Shown here: one piece after another, positions 15,865 to 24,113 of the stretch
Numbering within the stretch: position 1 is the first letter of the stretch
Layout: the number at the start of each line of letters is the position of its first letter
NCBI GenBank assembly: GCA_050117315.1
Contig: JASFMY010000001.1
Location: forward strand, 110,552 to 174,551
From: JANQIV01 sp050117315
Lineage (GTDB): Bacteria; Bacteroidota; Ignavibacteria; Ignavibacteriales; Melioribacteraceae
Length of the DNA stretch: 64,000 bases
Reading direction: 5' to 3'
Position numbers and translations under genes: made by a program
The notes under the pieces: generated by a model
Database searches by the model: none
What the model was told of the DNA's origin: nothing
Seen by the model: only the letters and a program-made list of their open reading frames with translations

Positions 15865-16410
15865 TTAATCAAGAAAACCATCATTTTTCATAATGAAAAT
15901 AATAAAAATATTTAATTCTTACTCATTTCTCTAAACAGTTCCACGGCAGTCGTATAGGCGTCAGCTTAAAAATATTATGTGTCGCTCAAATGTAGCGCAG
16001 GTTGCCCGCCTTCTCCCGGCTCATAGGGATACGGCGGCTGACAGGCAAGTCTACGTTACGGATCATGAACACATAACAAACATCATACAACGGGGACTAC
16101 TAATGCATGTGCTTGCCCGATTTTTAAGGAGGAGCGTTTTGTGTGAGTGTCCAAAGGACTTCATCGGAGAGAAATCTCTATCTGTACGGGGTTCAGATTT
16201 CTCACCCCGACAATCCGCCGCGGAACGTCGGGGATTCGAAATGACGCTTCAAAATATGACACGTCAGTAGTATTTCTGAAAATTTATTCTTACTTTTTTT
16301 GTCAAATAAAAAACTAAAGGAAGTAATTAAAGTAAAAGACCCGGTAAATCCGGGGATTACAATTGAATAAAAATTTATAACATTTTTCCTTACTTAAACA
16401 CTTGTTTATA
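15865..16410. repeat. Gap with a family-2 palindromic element upstream of modD
   Basis: From 16131 to 16270 lies a near copy of the element at 27433-27580. Shared parts are GTTTTGTGTGAGTGTCC, AAGGACTTC-CGGAGAGAAATC, CAGATTTCTCACCCCGACAA and GTCGGGGATTCGAAATGAC. An open frame across 15977-16270 falls in this repeat and is not a gene. The last 130 bases before modD are AT-rich and could hold its promoter; no clear motif is seen. Confidence 0.6.
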
Positions 16411-17256
16411 ATGATATACTTTTCCGAAAATGATATTGATCGTTTAATCGAAGATGACGTTCCTTTAGGAGACATGACCACAGCCCTAATGGAGCTTGCC
16501 GGTAAACACGGTTCTATATTATTATCAGCCAGAAATGAGATGACTGTCTGCTGCACCGAAGAAGTTGTACGACTTTACAATAAAGCCGGTTTAAATGTAA
16601 AATTTTTCGCGCCTTCGGGCACTGCTTTAAACAAAGACGAAAAAATATTGGAAGCTGAAGGCGATGCCGAAGCTATTCACTTGATCTGGAGAACAGGCGG
16701 AGCTTTGATTGAATTTTCATCCGGCATTGCAGGACGAACTTCGAAATTATTATCCGCTGCCCGTAAAGAGAATCCGGCAATTACTGTTGCCGGTACGCGT
16801 AAACATCCTGCCTATCTGAAAAAAGTTGCACTAAAAGCATTAATTGCAGGCGGTGGGGTTCCTCATCGCACCGGGCTTTCGGATACAATACTGATTTTTA
16901 AAGAACATCTTATCTTTTCCGGCGGATATGAAAATGCGGACAATGTTGTTGCCAAAATTAAGAGTAAACAAAAAGAACGCAAGATTGTAATAGAAGCGCA
17001 TACAAAAGAACAAGCCTTATTAATAACAAAAGCCGGAGCAGACGCCGTTCAAGCAGATAAGATGTCATGTGAAGATTTTGAAGCATGCGTTAAGGAGTGC
17101 AAAGAAATTAATCCCGGTATTTGCATGATTGCCGCAGGCGGCATCAACGCATCAAATGCCGCACAGTATGCACAAGCCGGGGCGGATGTGTTGGTAACTT
17201 CATGGATGTACTTTGCACCGCCTGCCGATATTAATGTTATTATAAAACCTTTATGA
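16411..17256 (+). CDS. modD: ModD, NadC-like phosphoribosyltransferase linked to molybdenum transport
   Basis: The start is the ATG at 16411 (MIYFSENDIDRLIEDDVPLG); a TTG three codons upstream is less likely. The 281-residue product is homologous to quinolinate phosphoribosyltransferase: N-terminal DDVPLGDMTT, AGTRKHPAYLKKVALKALIA and GGVPHRTGLSDTILIFKEH in the centre, and the barrel end AGGINASNAAQYAQAGADVL. In ModD the NadC motif TRKT is changed to TRKH. The real reaction of ModD is not established; its genes accompany mod transport genes. It is the only plus-strand gene here, convergent with the ModE-led operon. Confidence 0.88.
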   Translation: MIYFSENDIDRLIEDDVPLGDMTTALMELAGKHGSILLSARNEMTVCCTEEVVRLYNKAGLNVKFFAPSGTALNKDEKILEAEGDAEAIHLIWRTGGALIEFSSGIAGRTSKLLSAARKENPAITVAGTRKHPAYLKKVALKALIAGGGVPHRTGLSDTILIFKEHLIFSGGYENADNVVAKIKSKQKERKIVIEAHTKEQALLITKAGADAVQADKMSCEDFEACVKECKEINPGICMIAAGGINASNAAQYAQAGADVLVTSWMYFAPPADINVIIKPL

Positions 17257-18249
17257 TAGTCGTTCCTTAAAAAGTAAGGAAAAGATGGACAAGAAACAGA
17301 AAAAAAGGGGCAGAAAAGGATATCAAAAGTTGCAAGGTTTATAATAGATCGGTTAAGAAAAACTTGCAAAAAAATAACCAAGTAAGACTGTTAAATCCCC
17401 ACTTGAAAGAGACATAATATCAGTTATAAGCATAAATCCACTACTTAAGAATCGACTAATTATTTCCTGTCATTGAGCCGAATTAAGGATTTTGGGCTTC
17501 AAAGCCTCCCCCGTCAAAAAGTGAAGCCGTGGGAGTTGTCCCAAAGCCTCCCCGATCAAAAAGTGATGCTGTGGGAGTTTGCCCAAAGCCTATCCGCAAT
17601 CAATGATATGAACCTCGGGGCAATTTGCCGTGGCGAACCGAACCCTGTTCCGCCGCAACCTGCCCTCCGTATCCCGATAAATCGCATAGGCGTCAATTTA
17701 ATACGAAATATTTATTTTTTTAGCAATGGCCCCAACTTTTTCAAAATGAATCCCTCCGGGACAAGTTGGGGAAAAGATGATTGACACACACAACTATGGG
17801 CTTTCCCGGTAAGGGATCCTTCGGATAGCCCAAATAATTATTTTTTTTGGGACTATCCGAAGGATTCCTATGGAAAAGTCCGGGAATTTTAGGGTGATAT
17901 TAACCTCCCTGTTAAGTCGACGTTTATGCGATAAATCGGGAGAAGGCGGGGCGACGGGGAATTAAACCCCGTCTTCTCGCCTGCCTTGGTGGCAGACAGA
18001 TCCGCCGTAGCGAATGCGAAGGCGGATTAAATCTTTTCAGGATTTCAAGACAAAATTACTTTTAAGATCACAAATAGGAAATGTTTTATTCAATCCCAAC
18101 GTGATTAGGCATGATTAGAAAGATTACGTAATCAAATTTTCGCAACCCCAAGAGGGTTGAATAAAAATTAATCGCAAGAACTTTGTGAAACATTCAACTT
18201 TCCACACTTTTATACTTTTTCAGGCTCAACTATGATATATACACAAGCC
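17257..18249. repeat. Non-coding region with direct repeats and nested long hairpins
   Basis: About 1 kb without a credible gene. At 17500-17595 there are two full and one partial 45-bp direct repeats (CAAAGCCTCCCC, then TCAAAAAGTGA, then GTGGGAGTT). Arms CCCGATAAATCGCAT at 17673-17687 and ATGCGATAAATCGGG near 17926-17940 form an outer inverted repeat. Inside it 17814-17834 pairs with 17846-17869 (GGATCCTTCGGATAGCCCAA against TTGGGACTATCCGAAGGA). The open frame at 17473-17784 runs across the direct repeats and lacks family similarity. Confidence 0.6.
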
Positions 18250-18341
18250 AAATTGGTTTTGGGATTTTGCCATAAAGTCCTCTCTTTGTAAGAGAGGATT
18301 TAGGTGAGTTCTAAATAAAAACTAAATCCCAAAACCAATTT
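18250..18341. repeat. Nested inverted-repeat element at the end of the ModE-led operon
   Basis: An 18-bp perfect inverted repeat, AAATTGGTTTTGGGATTT at 18250-18267 and its complement at 18324-18341, encloses a second perfect hairpin TCCTCTCTT-TGT-AAGAGAGGA at 18278-18298. It begins 24 bases beyond the last codon of the operon. It may be a mobile element or may act as a transcription end; there is no T-run on the minus side. Confidence 0.65.
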
Positions 18342-18364
18342 GCAACAAGTATACATTTCTCTTC

Positions 18365-19351
18365 TTAGTTTTGGGGTATCTTTTCTCCAAGAGCCGTGAC
18401 AAATAGGTGGTTCGCTTCGTTGTATATTTTTTTGTATGACTCCTTTACAAATATTTCCATATGCTCAAACTTATGAACTTCAATACCTTCGATATCACTA
18501 GGCTGGAAATAAGAATGGCCGGCAAGCATTTTTTTGAATTTGCCGCTGCTAAAAAATTTGAGCAGTTCCATACTCTGTTCTGTTTTCGAACGTTTGACTA
18601 TTATCATCAACGGGCTAATGATACTTTCTTCCATGCTTAATAGTTCGGCACGTTTTGTTGAAGGAATGTTTGCTATTGCTACATTAGGTAAAATATAAAA
18701 AGGCGTTCCGCTTTTCTTATTGGAGCCTAATTCTTTAATCAACTTAGAAAAATGTTCAACCTTTTTTACGTTTTCTGCCAACTTTTCAATTGCCGGAATG
18801 CCTCCAGCTTTCTTTATGTTCATCAGCATGGATATATTCCCGGCCTGCCCATGGCAGCCGTGAATAGAGATTAGGTCTTTGTAACGGCTCTCCGTAAGTT
18901 CACTCCAGCTTGTAGGGATAGGATGCTGCCCGTTAAATTTGGAATCATGAATAACTCCCCAGGAGCTAAAGCCTAAAAATCCTACGTGAAATTTTTCCGC
19001 AGCTTCAATAACATTTTGAGGATATGAATCGCCGTACATTTCTTTCGGAAAACCGGTGTAAATCCCCGGCTTCATAAAACGTCCGTAAAACGGTTCGGAA
19101 AAAAGTATTCTATAGGAAGAGGTAACATGAATATCCGGCAAATCATCTTCGGATTTCGCTGATATTGCCAGTTCCTCAAAACCTTCAGGTGAACAGTCAG
19201 TTGTTAAAGGCATATAAATCGGCTGCTTTGTTGAATCGGAATTCCAGCTTTCTAAAAAAGAATCAAACATTTGTTTAAAAGGAACTTTAAGCGGGCACGG
19301 CAGCGAGACATATATATTTATACATCCTTGTTTTACATAATTGTTTATCAT
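18365..19351 (-). CDS. Solute-binding-protein-like protein without signal peptide
   Basis: The 328-residue sequence has the layout of periplasmic solute-binding proteins (type-2 fold): NIYVSLPCPLKVPFKQMFDS at the start, a hinge-like VGFLGFSSWGVIHDSKFNGQ, then PIPTSWSELTESRYKDLISI (a P-T-x-W-x-E-L motif as in iron-binding FbpA/AfuA-like proteins). It lacks any signal peptide or lipobox, so as written it would stay in the cytoplasm. It is the last gene of the ModE-led operon. A similar unsecreted protein lies at 21727-22905. The ligand is unknown. Confidence 0.6.
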   Translation of the reverse strand: MINNYVKQGCINIYVSLPCPLKVPFKQMFDSFLESWNSDSTKQPIYMPLTTDCSPEGFEELAISAKSEDDLPDIHVTSSYRILFSEPFYGRFMKPGIYTGFPKEMYGDSYPQNVIEAAEKFHVGFLGFSSWGVIHDSKFNGQHPIPTSWSELTESRYKDLISIHGCHGQAGNISMLMNIKKAGGIPAIEKLAENVKKVEHFSKLIKELGSNKKSGTPFYILPNVAIANIPSTKRAELLSMEESIISPLMIIVKRSKTEQSMELLKFFSSGKFKKMLAGHSYFQPSDIEGIEVHKFEHMEIFVKESYKKIYNEANHLFVTALGEKIPQN

Positions 19352-19383
19352 ATTTCTACCTGTTTATTCTATAATTGAAAATT

Positions 19384-20379
19384 TCAAATACCGTCTTCCA
19401 ACCTTTCGCCGTTGCGCAGACGGTTACGTAATTCCGTTATTTTGTTATCATATGATTGTAAAATTTCAAGGTTATCTTTTTCCGCTTGAGTGGTTTTCAA
19501 AACCTTATGAATACCGCCGTTTTTGATAATAAACCGCTGCTCAGCCATTAAACCCAAAATGGGATCGTGCGTGGCAATCAATACTATTTTTTCTTTCTTT
19601 GCCAACAAACCTAATGCTTTTTTCCTGTCGATTCCCGCGTTTTCAATTTCATCAATTAATACAACCGGGGATGCGCTTAAAAATGCGGTATCGGCAATCA
19701 TCAATGCTCTTGACTGTCCTCCCGACAAAGAGGTCACCGGGGTTGCTCCTTCAAAAGGTTCGCCGGCAAGTAAATTTGCCTGCCGAATAATTTCTTTTAT
19801 AACTGTTCCGGGATTTTTGACAAACCGGCTTTCCGCATGCATTGAAATAAATTCTTCAACAGCGGCATCAATTACAAAATTCATATTCTGCGAAAGCTGC
19901 GCTACAAGTTTATGTTCAAGAGAAAACCTCAGCTCTGTATCCGGCTGCTTGCCGTCTATTAAAATTGTCCGTCCAGTAGGTGTATCCTTACGAGCCATCC
20001 ATTCAATATCCGCAAGAAGGCGGCTTTTACCCGACCCGGTAGGCCCGACTATGCTTGTGATCGAACCCTTTTGCAATGTTATTTCAATATTTTCCGGGCT
20101 GCCGTTCTTGTCCTTTCCCCCGGTAATTGTAATTGAAGAAATATCAAAATTGTTTTTCTTATCCCGGTTAGTTAATCGGGACAAATATCCTTCAAGATTT
20201 TCAATTAAGTTTGCCTTGTCAATCCCGATATCTTCATAACATTCCGGGCTAAGTTGATCGAGAAATTCTCCGAGGGATTTAGCCCCTTTGTTTAACGAGA
20301 TCCCGTTATTATCAAAGAAAGTTTTAACTTCGGGAAATTTTTCATGTATAGACTCTATGGTTTCTTCCAATATTTTCAT
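19384..20379 (-). CDS. ABC-type ATPase with helical N-terminal domain
   Basis: The 331-residue protein has an N-terminal domain of about 70 residues (IHEKFPEVKTFFDNNGISLN) resembling DUF1858-type helical domains, then an ABC ATPase. Visible motifs are Walker A GPTGSGKS at about 112-119, signature LSGGQ at 218-222, Walker B VVLIDE at 239-244 and H-loop His 271. A short coiled coil ends it. It would energise the membrane protein at 22938-24113. The unusual helical domain also appears at the start of the 21727-22905 protein, linking the two. Confidence 0.75.
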   Translation of the reverse strand: MKILEETIESIHEKFPEVKTFFDNNGISLNKGAKSLGEFLDQLSPECYEDIGIDKANLIENLEGYLSRLTNRDKKNNFDISSITITGGKDKNGSPENIEITLQKGSITSIVGPTGSGKSRLLADIEWMARKDTPTGRTILIDGKQPDTELRFSLEHKLVAQLSQNMNFVIDAAVEEFISMHAESRFVKNPGTVIKEIIRQANLLAGEPFEGATPVTSLSGGQSRALMIADTAFLSASPVVLIDEIENAGIDRKKALGLLAKKEKIVLIATHDPILGLMAEQRFIIKNGGIHKVLKTTQAEKDNLEILQSYDNKITELRNRLRNGERLEDGI

Positions 20380-20389
20380 AATGAATCAA

Positions 20390-21067
20390 TTATATTTTTT
20401 TCACGTTTCCCAGTTGATAATCTCTTCCTATTTTGGTTTCACCTAAACAGTACGAACATAAGGCAGCAGGCATAGGAAACCTAAGCTTTCCGCCTTCAAG
20501 AGTTTTCGTTTCATTTGCATGATAAAACAAAGATGTTAATTCATCAGTACCCTGACCGGTAATACCGTTTACATGCATTATTTTTGCTTTTGAGTTTGCC
20601 TGCCGAACCTTAAAAGCAAACACTTCGCGTTCCGCTTGAGATACGATATCGCCCTTGGTGATAACGACCAGGTCCGCAAACTTAAGCATGGGTCCTATTT
20701 TTTTCGGCGTATTAATTCCCATCAAGTTATCAATAACGCATACCGCCATAACATCTTTGGCATGCGGCGCGCATCGGTTGCACAAACCCGCGCTTTCGGA
20801 AAGGAGAATATCTAAATTTTGTTCTATTCCCCACCGGATGCAGTCTTCAATATTGCTCACAAAATAATGATCGGGGCAAAGATTTCCCGATATACCAACC
20901 TTCACAGGTATATTCAACGACTTGAAGAGTTTATCGTCATCTGTTGTAAGGCAATCAAACTTAACTACCCCGGGTTTGGCCCCGTTTAGCTTCATCGTCT
21001 TTATAACATGCATTAACACGGCTGTTTTACCCGACGACGGGGGACCGGAAATTGTAACCAGTTTCAT
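20390..21067 (-). CDS. HypB/UreG-like metal-chaperone GTPase
   Basis: This 225-residue SIMIBI-class GTPase has a P-loop GPPSSGKT at 8-15, a switch region, and TKGD at about 137-140 in the base-recognition position. Two cysteine pairs, C96/C99 in SAGLCNRCAPH and C204/C207 in ALCSYCLGE, could bind metal. HypB and UreG insert nickel into enzymes; CobW-type relatives handle zinc or cobalt. Which metal or cofactor is handled here is unknown. It lies 8 bases after a methyltransferase gene and 10 bases before the ABC ATPase gene. Confidence 0.75.
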   Translation of the reverse strand: MKLVTISGPPSSGKTAVLMHVIKTMKLNGAKPGVVKFDCLTTDDDKLFKSLNIPVKVGISGNLCPDHYFVSNIEDCIRWGIEQNLDILLSESAGLCNRCAPHAKDVMAVCVIDNLMGINTPKKIGPMLKFADLVVITKGDIVSQAEREVFAFKVRQANSKAKIMHVNGITGQGTDELTSLFYHANETKTLEGGKLRFPMPAALCSYCLGETKIGRDYQLGNVKKI

Positions 21068-21075
21068 TCATTTCC

Positions 21076-21696
21076 TTATTTCTTCTGGAAAATAATCCAC
21101 GTACCGGCTTCACTGAAATCTACCCGGCCGTCAATACCTAATTTGTCAAGAATTGCCGCATAATGTTCGGGAGGATTTTTTTTCATACGTTCTTTTCTGC
21201 CTTCGTTCCATTTAGGGTCACCGGCTCTTTTCTCCAGTATTTCATCCAACAATTCCTTTGAACCGAAACCTCCGCCTATGTATGCCCAGCCTCCCGGCTT
21301 TAATACCCTATATACTTCCGAAAGTCCTTTAGGCTGATCTTCCCAGAAAAAGATTGACCCGCGGCTGACTACAAGATCGATTGAATTATCTTCGAATTTC
21401 ATATCTTCAGCCTTCCCCTGCATTGCCTCAACTTTATCATCCGTCACCCCGTTGTCCCGGCAGTTCTGCGGTACCAGTTCAACACATTCTTTCATTAAGT
21501 CGTAAACAATAACATGTAAATCCGTAATTTTGGCAAGTGATATTGCCAGCATCCCGGGACCGCCGCCCAAGTCGATACATACTCCTTTAGTAACTCCGGT
21601 AAGGTCAACTATCTGCTGGGCAATTACAGGGTATATCTTTTTAAAATGCCCGTTCATAACTTTATCATTAAATTCTTTTGCGTCCATTTTGTACAT
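21076..21696 (-). CDS. Class I SAM-dependent methyltransferase
   Basis: This 206-residue Rossmann methyltransferase has motif I VCIDLGGGPGMLAISLAK at about 39-56, the acidic end of strand 2 in VIVYDLM, motif IV NSIDLVVSRGSIFFWEDQ and post-motif LKPGGWAYIGGG. The target is unknown. UbiE-like or arsenite-methyltransferase-like families look similar, but no arsenic cysteines are seen. Its conserved place between a solute-binding-like gene and a metal-chaperone GTPase suggests action on a small molecule handled by this operon. Confidence 0.75.
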   Translation of the reverse strand: MYKMDAKEFNDKVMNGHFKKIYPVIAQQIVDLTGVTKGVCIDLGGGPGMLAISLAKITDLHVIVYDLMKECVELVPQNCRDNGVTDDKVEAMQGKAEDMKFEDNSIDLVVSRGSIFFWEDQPKGLSEVYRVLKPGGWAYIGGGFGSKELLDEILEKRAGDPKWNEGRKERMKKNPPEHYAAILDKLGIDGRVDFSEAGTWIIFQKK

Positions 21697-21726
21697 AATA
21701 TTTCCTCTACTATAATATTAGTTATG

Positions 21727-22905
21727 TTATAATGATGCAGTTTTTTGTTTTCTAAAATTCCCGTCTTTATAATATTCAAAGAAAACTTCTTGTGTTTTGT
21801 CTTTCAATGTTCCTATATCATTCTTGTATATGAACTCCCACCCAAGCCATTTAAGAGTCTTACCGGGATACCTTTTCAAATTATCTTGAGTAAATGCAGG
21901 GAATCCTTGTTGTTCCATTGTCTCCGCAAGCTGGCTGCCGAATATAAAGTCAATTATGTCTTTGTGTTTTTCCTTTGCTCCTTTCTTAACTAAAATTTGC
22001 ACAGGGCTAACAATTGCACCGTCTTCCGGCCATACCAACGAAAATTTTTCGTTTCTTATTTTGCAGGCAAAAGAGTACGGCATAATATAAATATCGGCAG
22101 CACTTTTTCTATTGGAATTTATTTCTTTTACCATTTCCGCCGGATGAACACCTTTCGATATATTTATTCCCAATATCCGCATCGACTCTTCGCCGTATGC
22201 TGCATAATAAGGATACAGAGCGGCGTTACAAAAGAAATCTCCGTCACCTCTCATAACAATACTATCCCTATATTGTGTACACAACAATTCATACCAGGCA
22301 TACGGTTTTGATGAGTTCTCAAACTTCTTATTGTTAACTACCATTACCAATAAATTTGCCGTAAATATATTGATGACTTTTTCAGGGTGCTGCAACCCGG
22401 CATCTTCAAAATAAACATCATAACATAAATCGAACTTTTCAAAAGCATCGCTCCCGGATAACCTATCAAGAAATTTCTTATGATATAAGCTGTTTATATC
22501 CGAACTGATAAATACATCCGGCAGTTCATCTACACCGGTAATATGATCTATATAACTGTACAGGCTTTTTTCGTAATTAACATTTCCTTCAATGCTTATA
22601 GTATCATCATCTATGTATTTAGGCAGTGCTTCATAAAAGGCTTCTTTAAAAGCATTCCTAATACCGCAAGGTAATAGGGCAACCATAAAAGGCCTATTTA
22701 TCGAATCTGTTCTTTCATTAGAGTAAATTGATTTTTGAAGATGCCCGGGTAAACCGGTTAAATTAACGCCATGGGCCTTTAAATATGTTGATGATGAAAA
22801 AAGCCTTGCAGCCAAGCTATCCGTATCAATATCATCATGTCCTTTTTCTTTTAACCATTCCTCCGTTTTGGGGAATTCTTTTGCTAACGAGTTAAATGTC
22901 TGCAT
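21727..22905 (-). CDS. Second solute-binding-protein-like protein with helical N-terminal domain
   Basis: The start is set at the ATG at 22905 (MQTFNSLAKEFPKTEEWLKE); a TTG at 22941 overlapping the upstream stop is an alternative. The first 60 residues form a helical domain like that in the operon's ABC ATPase. The rest looks like a type-2 solute-binding fold, with FMVALLPCGIRNAFKEAFYE, a hinge region IFTANLLVMVVNN and ISVSP-type late strands (GAIVSPVQILVKKGAKEKHK). No signal peptide is present. Such a protein in the cytoplasm could sense or deliver a ligand instead of importing it. Confidence 0.55.
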   Translation of the reverse strand: MQTFNSLAKEFPKTEEWLKEKGHDDIDTDSLAARLFSSSTYLKAHGVNLTGLPGHLQKSIYSNERTDSINRPFMVALLPCGIRNAFKEAFYEALPKYIDDDTISIEGNVNYEKSLYSYIDHITGVDELPDVFISSDINSLYHKKFLDRLSGSDAFEKFDLCYDVYFEDAGLQHPEKVINIFTANLLVMVVNNKKFENSSKPYAWYELLCTQYRDSIVMRGDGDFFCNAALYPYYAAYGEESMRILGINISKGVHPAEMVKEINSNRKSAADIYIMPYSFACKIRNEKFSLVWPEDGAIVSPVQILVKKGAKEKHKDIIDFIFGSQLAETMEQQGFPAFTQDNLKRYPGKTLKWLGWEFIYKNDIGTLKDKTQEVFFEYYKDGNFRKQKTASL

Positions 22906-22937
22906 AATTTTTTCTAAATAATTTGTTTTTATAATTA

Positions 22938-24113
22938 TCAATTCTCGGTTTCGTTCTGCAAATTCATATTAATAAACGTATCGGCTTCCGCAACTCTCAT
23001 TGTAACGGTGTCGATAGGTTTTGAGATCATCTCTTTGACCGAAGGCAAACCCGATATTAAAGAAGGTAATATTGAGAACCCGGTTTGTACTGCCCCGTAT
23101 ATAACGGATTTGTCATTCATAAACTTTTTGATAACCGGGTTACGCAGTTCAATACTAATAATCGAAAACCCGGCCAATACCATTACGGCTCGGAATAACA
23201 TCTTTAAGCCGACAATAAAACCTTCTTCCGTCCACTGTATTCCCGAATTTTTGTAGTCGTAGAAAAAAATGGAAAAAGCTATTAAAACTATAAAATTTAA
23301 AAATACAGACGGTTTGTACAGGCGCTTTAATGCCTGCGGGTATAAAACGGATGAAACAAGCACAAAGATAGATATAAAAAGGAACGCCGATAATATTCCA
23401 AAATTGGATACGAAGAATAATCCGGCAACAACCGTCGCTAAAGCAGCAAATAAAAATCCTATTCCACGCGTCTTTGATTGTTTATACTCCTTTATCTTTT
23501 CACCCGAAATTACAATCCCAGTAGATTTTTTTATATCAAACGCCTTTGCTTTGGTCCCGACATAGTAACCGAACGCCGAAACAATAAATCCGCATAATGC
23601 TAAAACTCCCGTGTAAAAGTATAATACCAAAATCGGCTCAAGGTCTTTTAGATTAAATAAACGTAAAGCAAAAGCAACAGTGTTTTCCAGAATTATAATA
23701 AAATCAAAACCGTAAGATAACAGCATACTTCCAACTTGATGCAATAACAGAGACAGCAGAGCAAATATTCCGCCGACAAGAGAACCCAGCATATTCTGCC
23801 CCAACAGCGAAACAAATATCTGCATCATCGCTGCTTCCAGCATTATGCCCGCCATCGGTCCCAAAATTACCGCACTTGGGGAAATAGACTTCATCAAAGC
23901 GCATACTATTCCCGCTCTCCAAAAAATATCTTTTATTTCCCACATCACGGAAAAAGAAACCATCAAGATTACTCCTATTGAAGCCATTATAATCCCGGTA
24001 AACGGGAGATGAAGGTTATGCAGAAAACTGCCTATGACAATTTCGAAAGCCGCCCATAAGCTTCCGGCTACGGCGGCTTTCATCCATACTTCGTTATTCG
24101 AAAATGTTTTCAT
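22938..24113 (-). CDS. Multi-pass membrane protein resembling a fused ECF S and T component
   Basis: This 391-residue protein has about ten hydrophobic helices. The first half (AAFEIVIGSFLHNLHLPFTG) resembles substrate-capture S components in the ECF transporter class. The second half, after a lysine-rich loop near 205-215, is like an EcfT scaffold with MLFRAVMVLAGFSIISIELR and a cytoplasmic C-terminal helix region. It overlaps the TonB receptor's stop in a TAATG junction. With the ABC ATPase at 19384 it could make a complete inner-membrane importer. The assignment rests on pattern, not strong motifs. Confidence 0.55.
   Translation of the reverse strand: MKTFSNNEVWMKAAVAGSLWAAFEIVIGSFLHNLHLPFTGIIMASIGVILMVSFSVMWEIKDIFWRAGIVCALMKSISPSAVILGPMAGIMLEAAMMQIFVSLLGQNMLGSLVGGIFALLSLLLHQVGSMLLSYGFDFIIILENTVAFALRLFNLKDLEPILVLYFYTGVLALCGFIVSAFGYYVGTKAKAFDIKKSTGIVISGEKIKEYKQSKTRGIGFLFAALATVVAGLFFVSNFGILSAFLFISIFVLVSSVLYPQALKRLYKPSVFLNFIVLIAFSIFFYDYKNSGIQWTEEGFIVGLKMLFRAVMVLAGFSIISIELRNPVIKKFMNDKSVIYGAVQTGFSILPSLISGLPSVKEMISKPIDTVTMRVAEADTFINMNLQNETEN

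Noticed and set aside
15977..16270. Plus-strand open frame of 97 codons
   Set aside because: Half of it is a family-2 palindromic repeat that recurs at 27433, and the translation is not protein-like.
17473..17784. Plus-strand open frame of 103 codons downstream of modD
   Set aside because: It runs through 45-bp direct repeats and one arm of an inverted repeat, and the translation has repeated units and no family similarity; a repeat-derived open frame.
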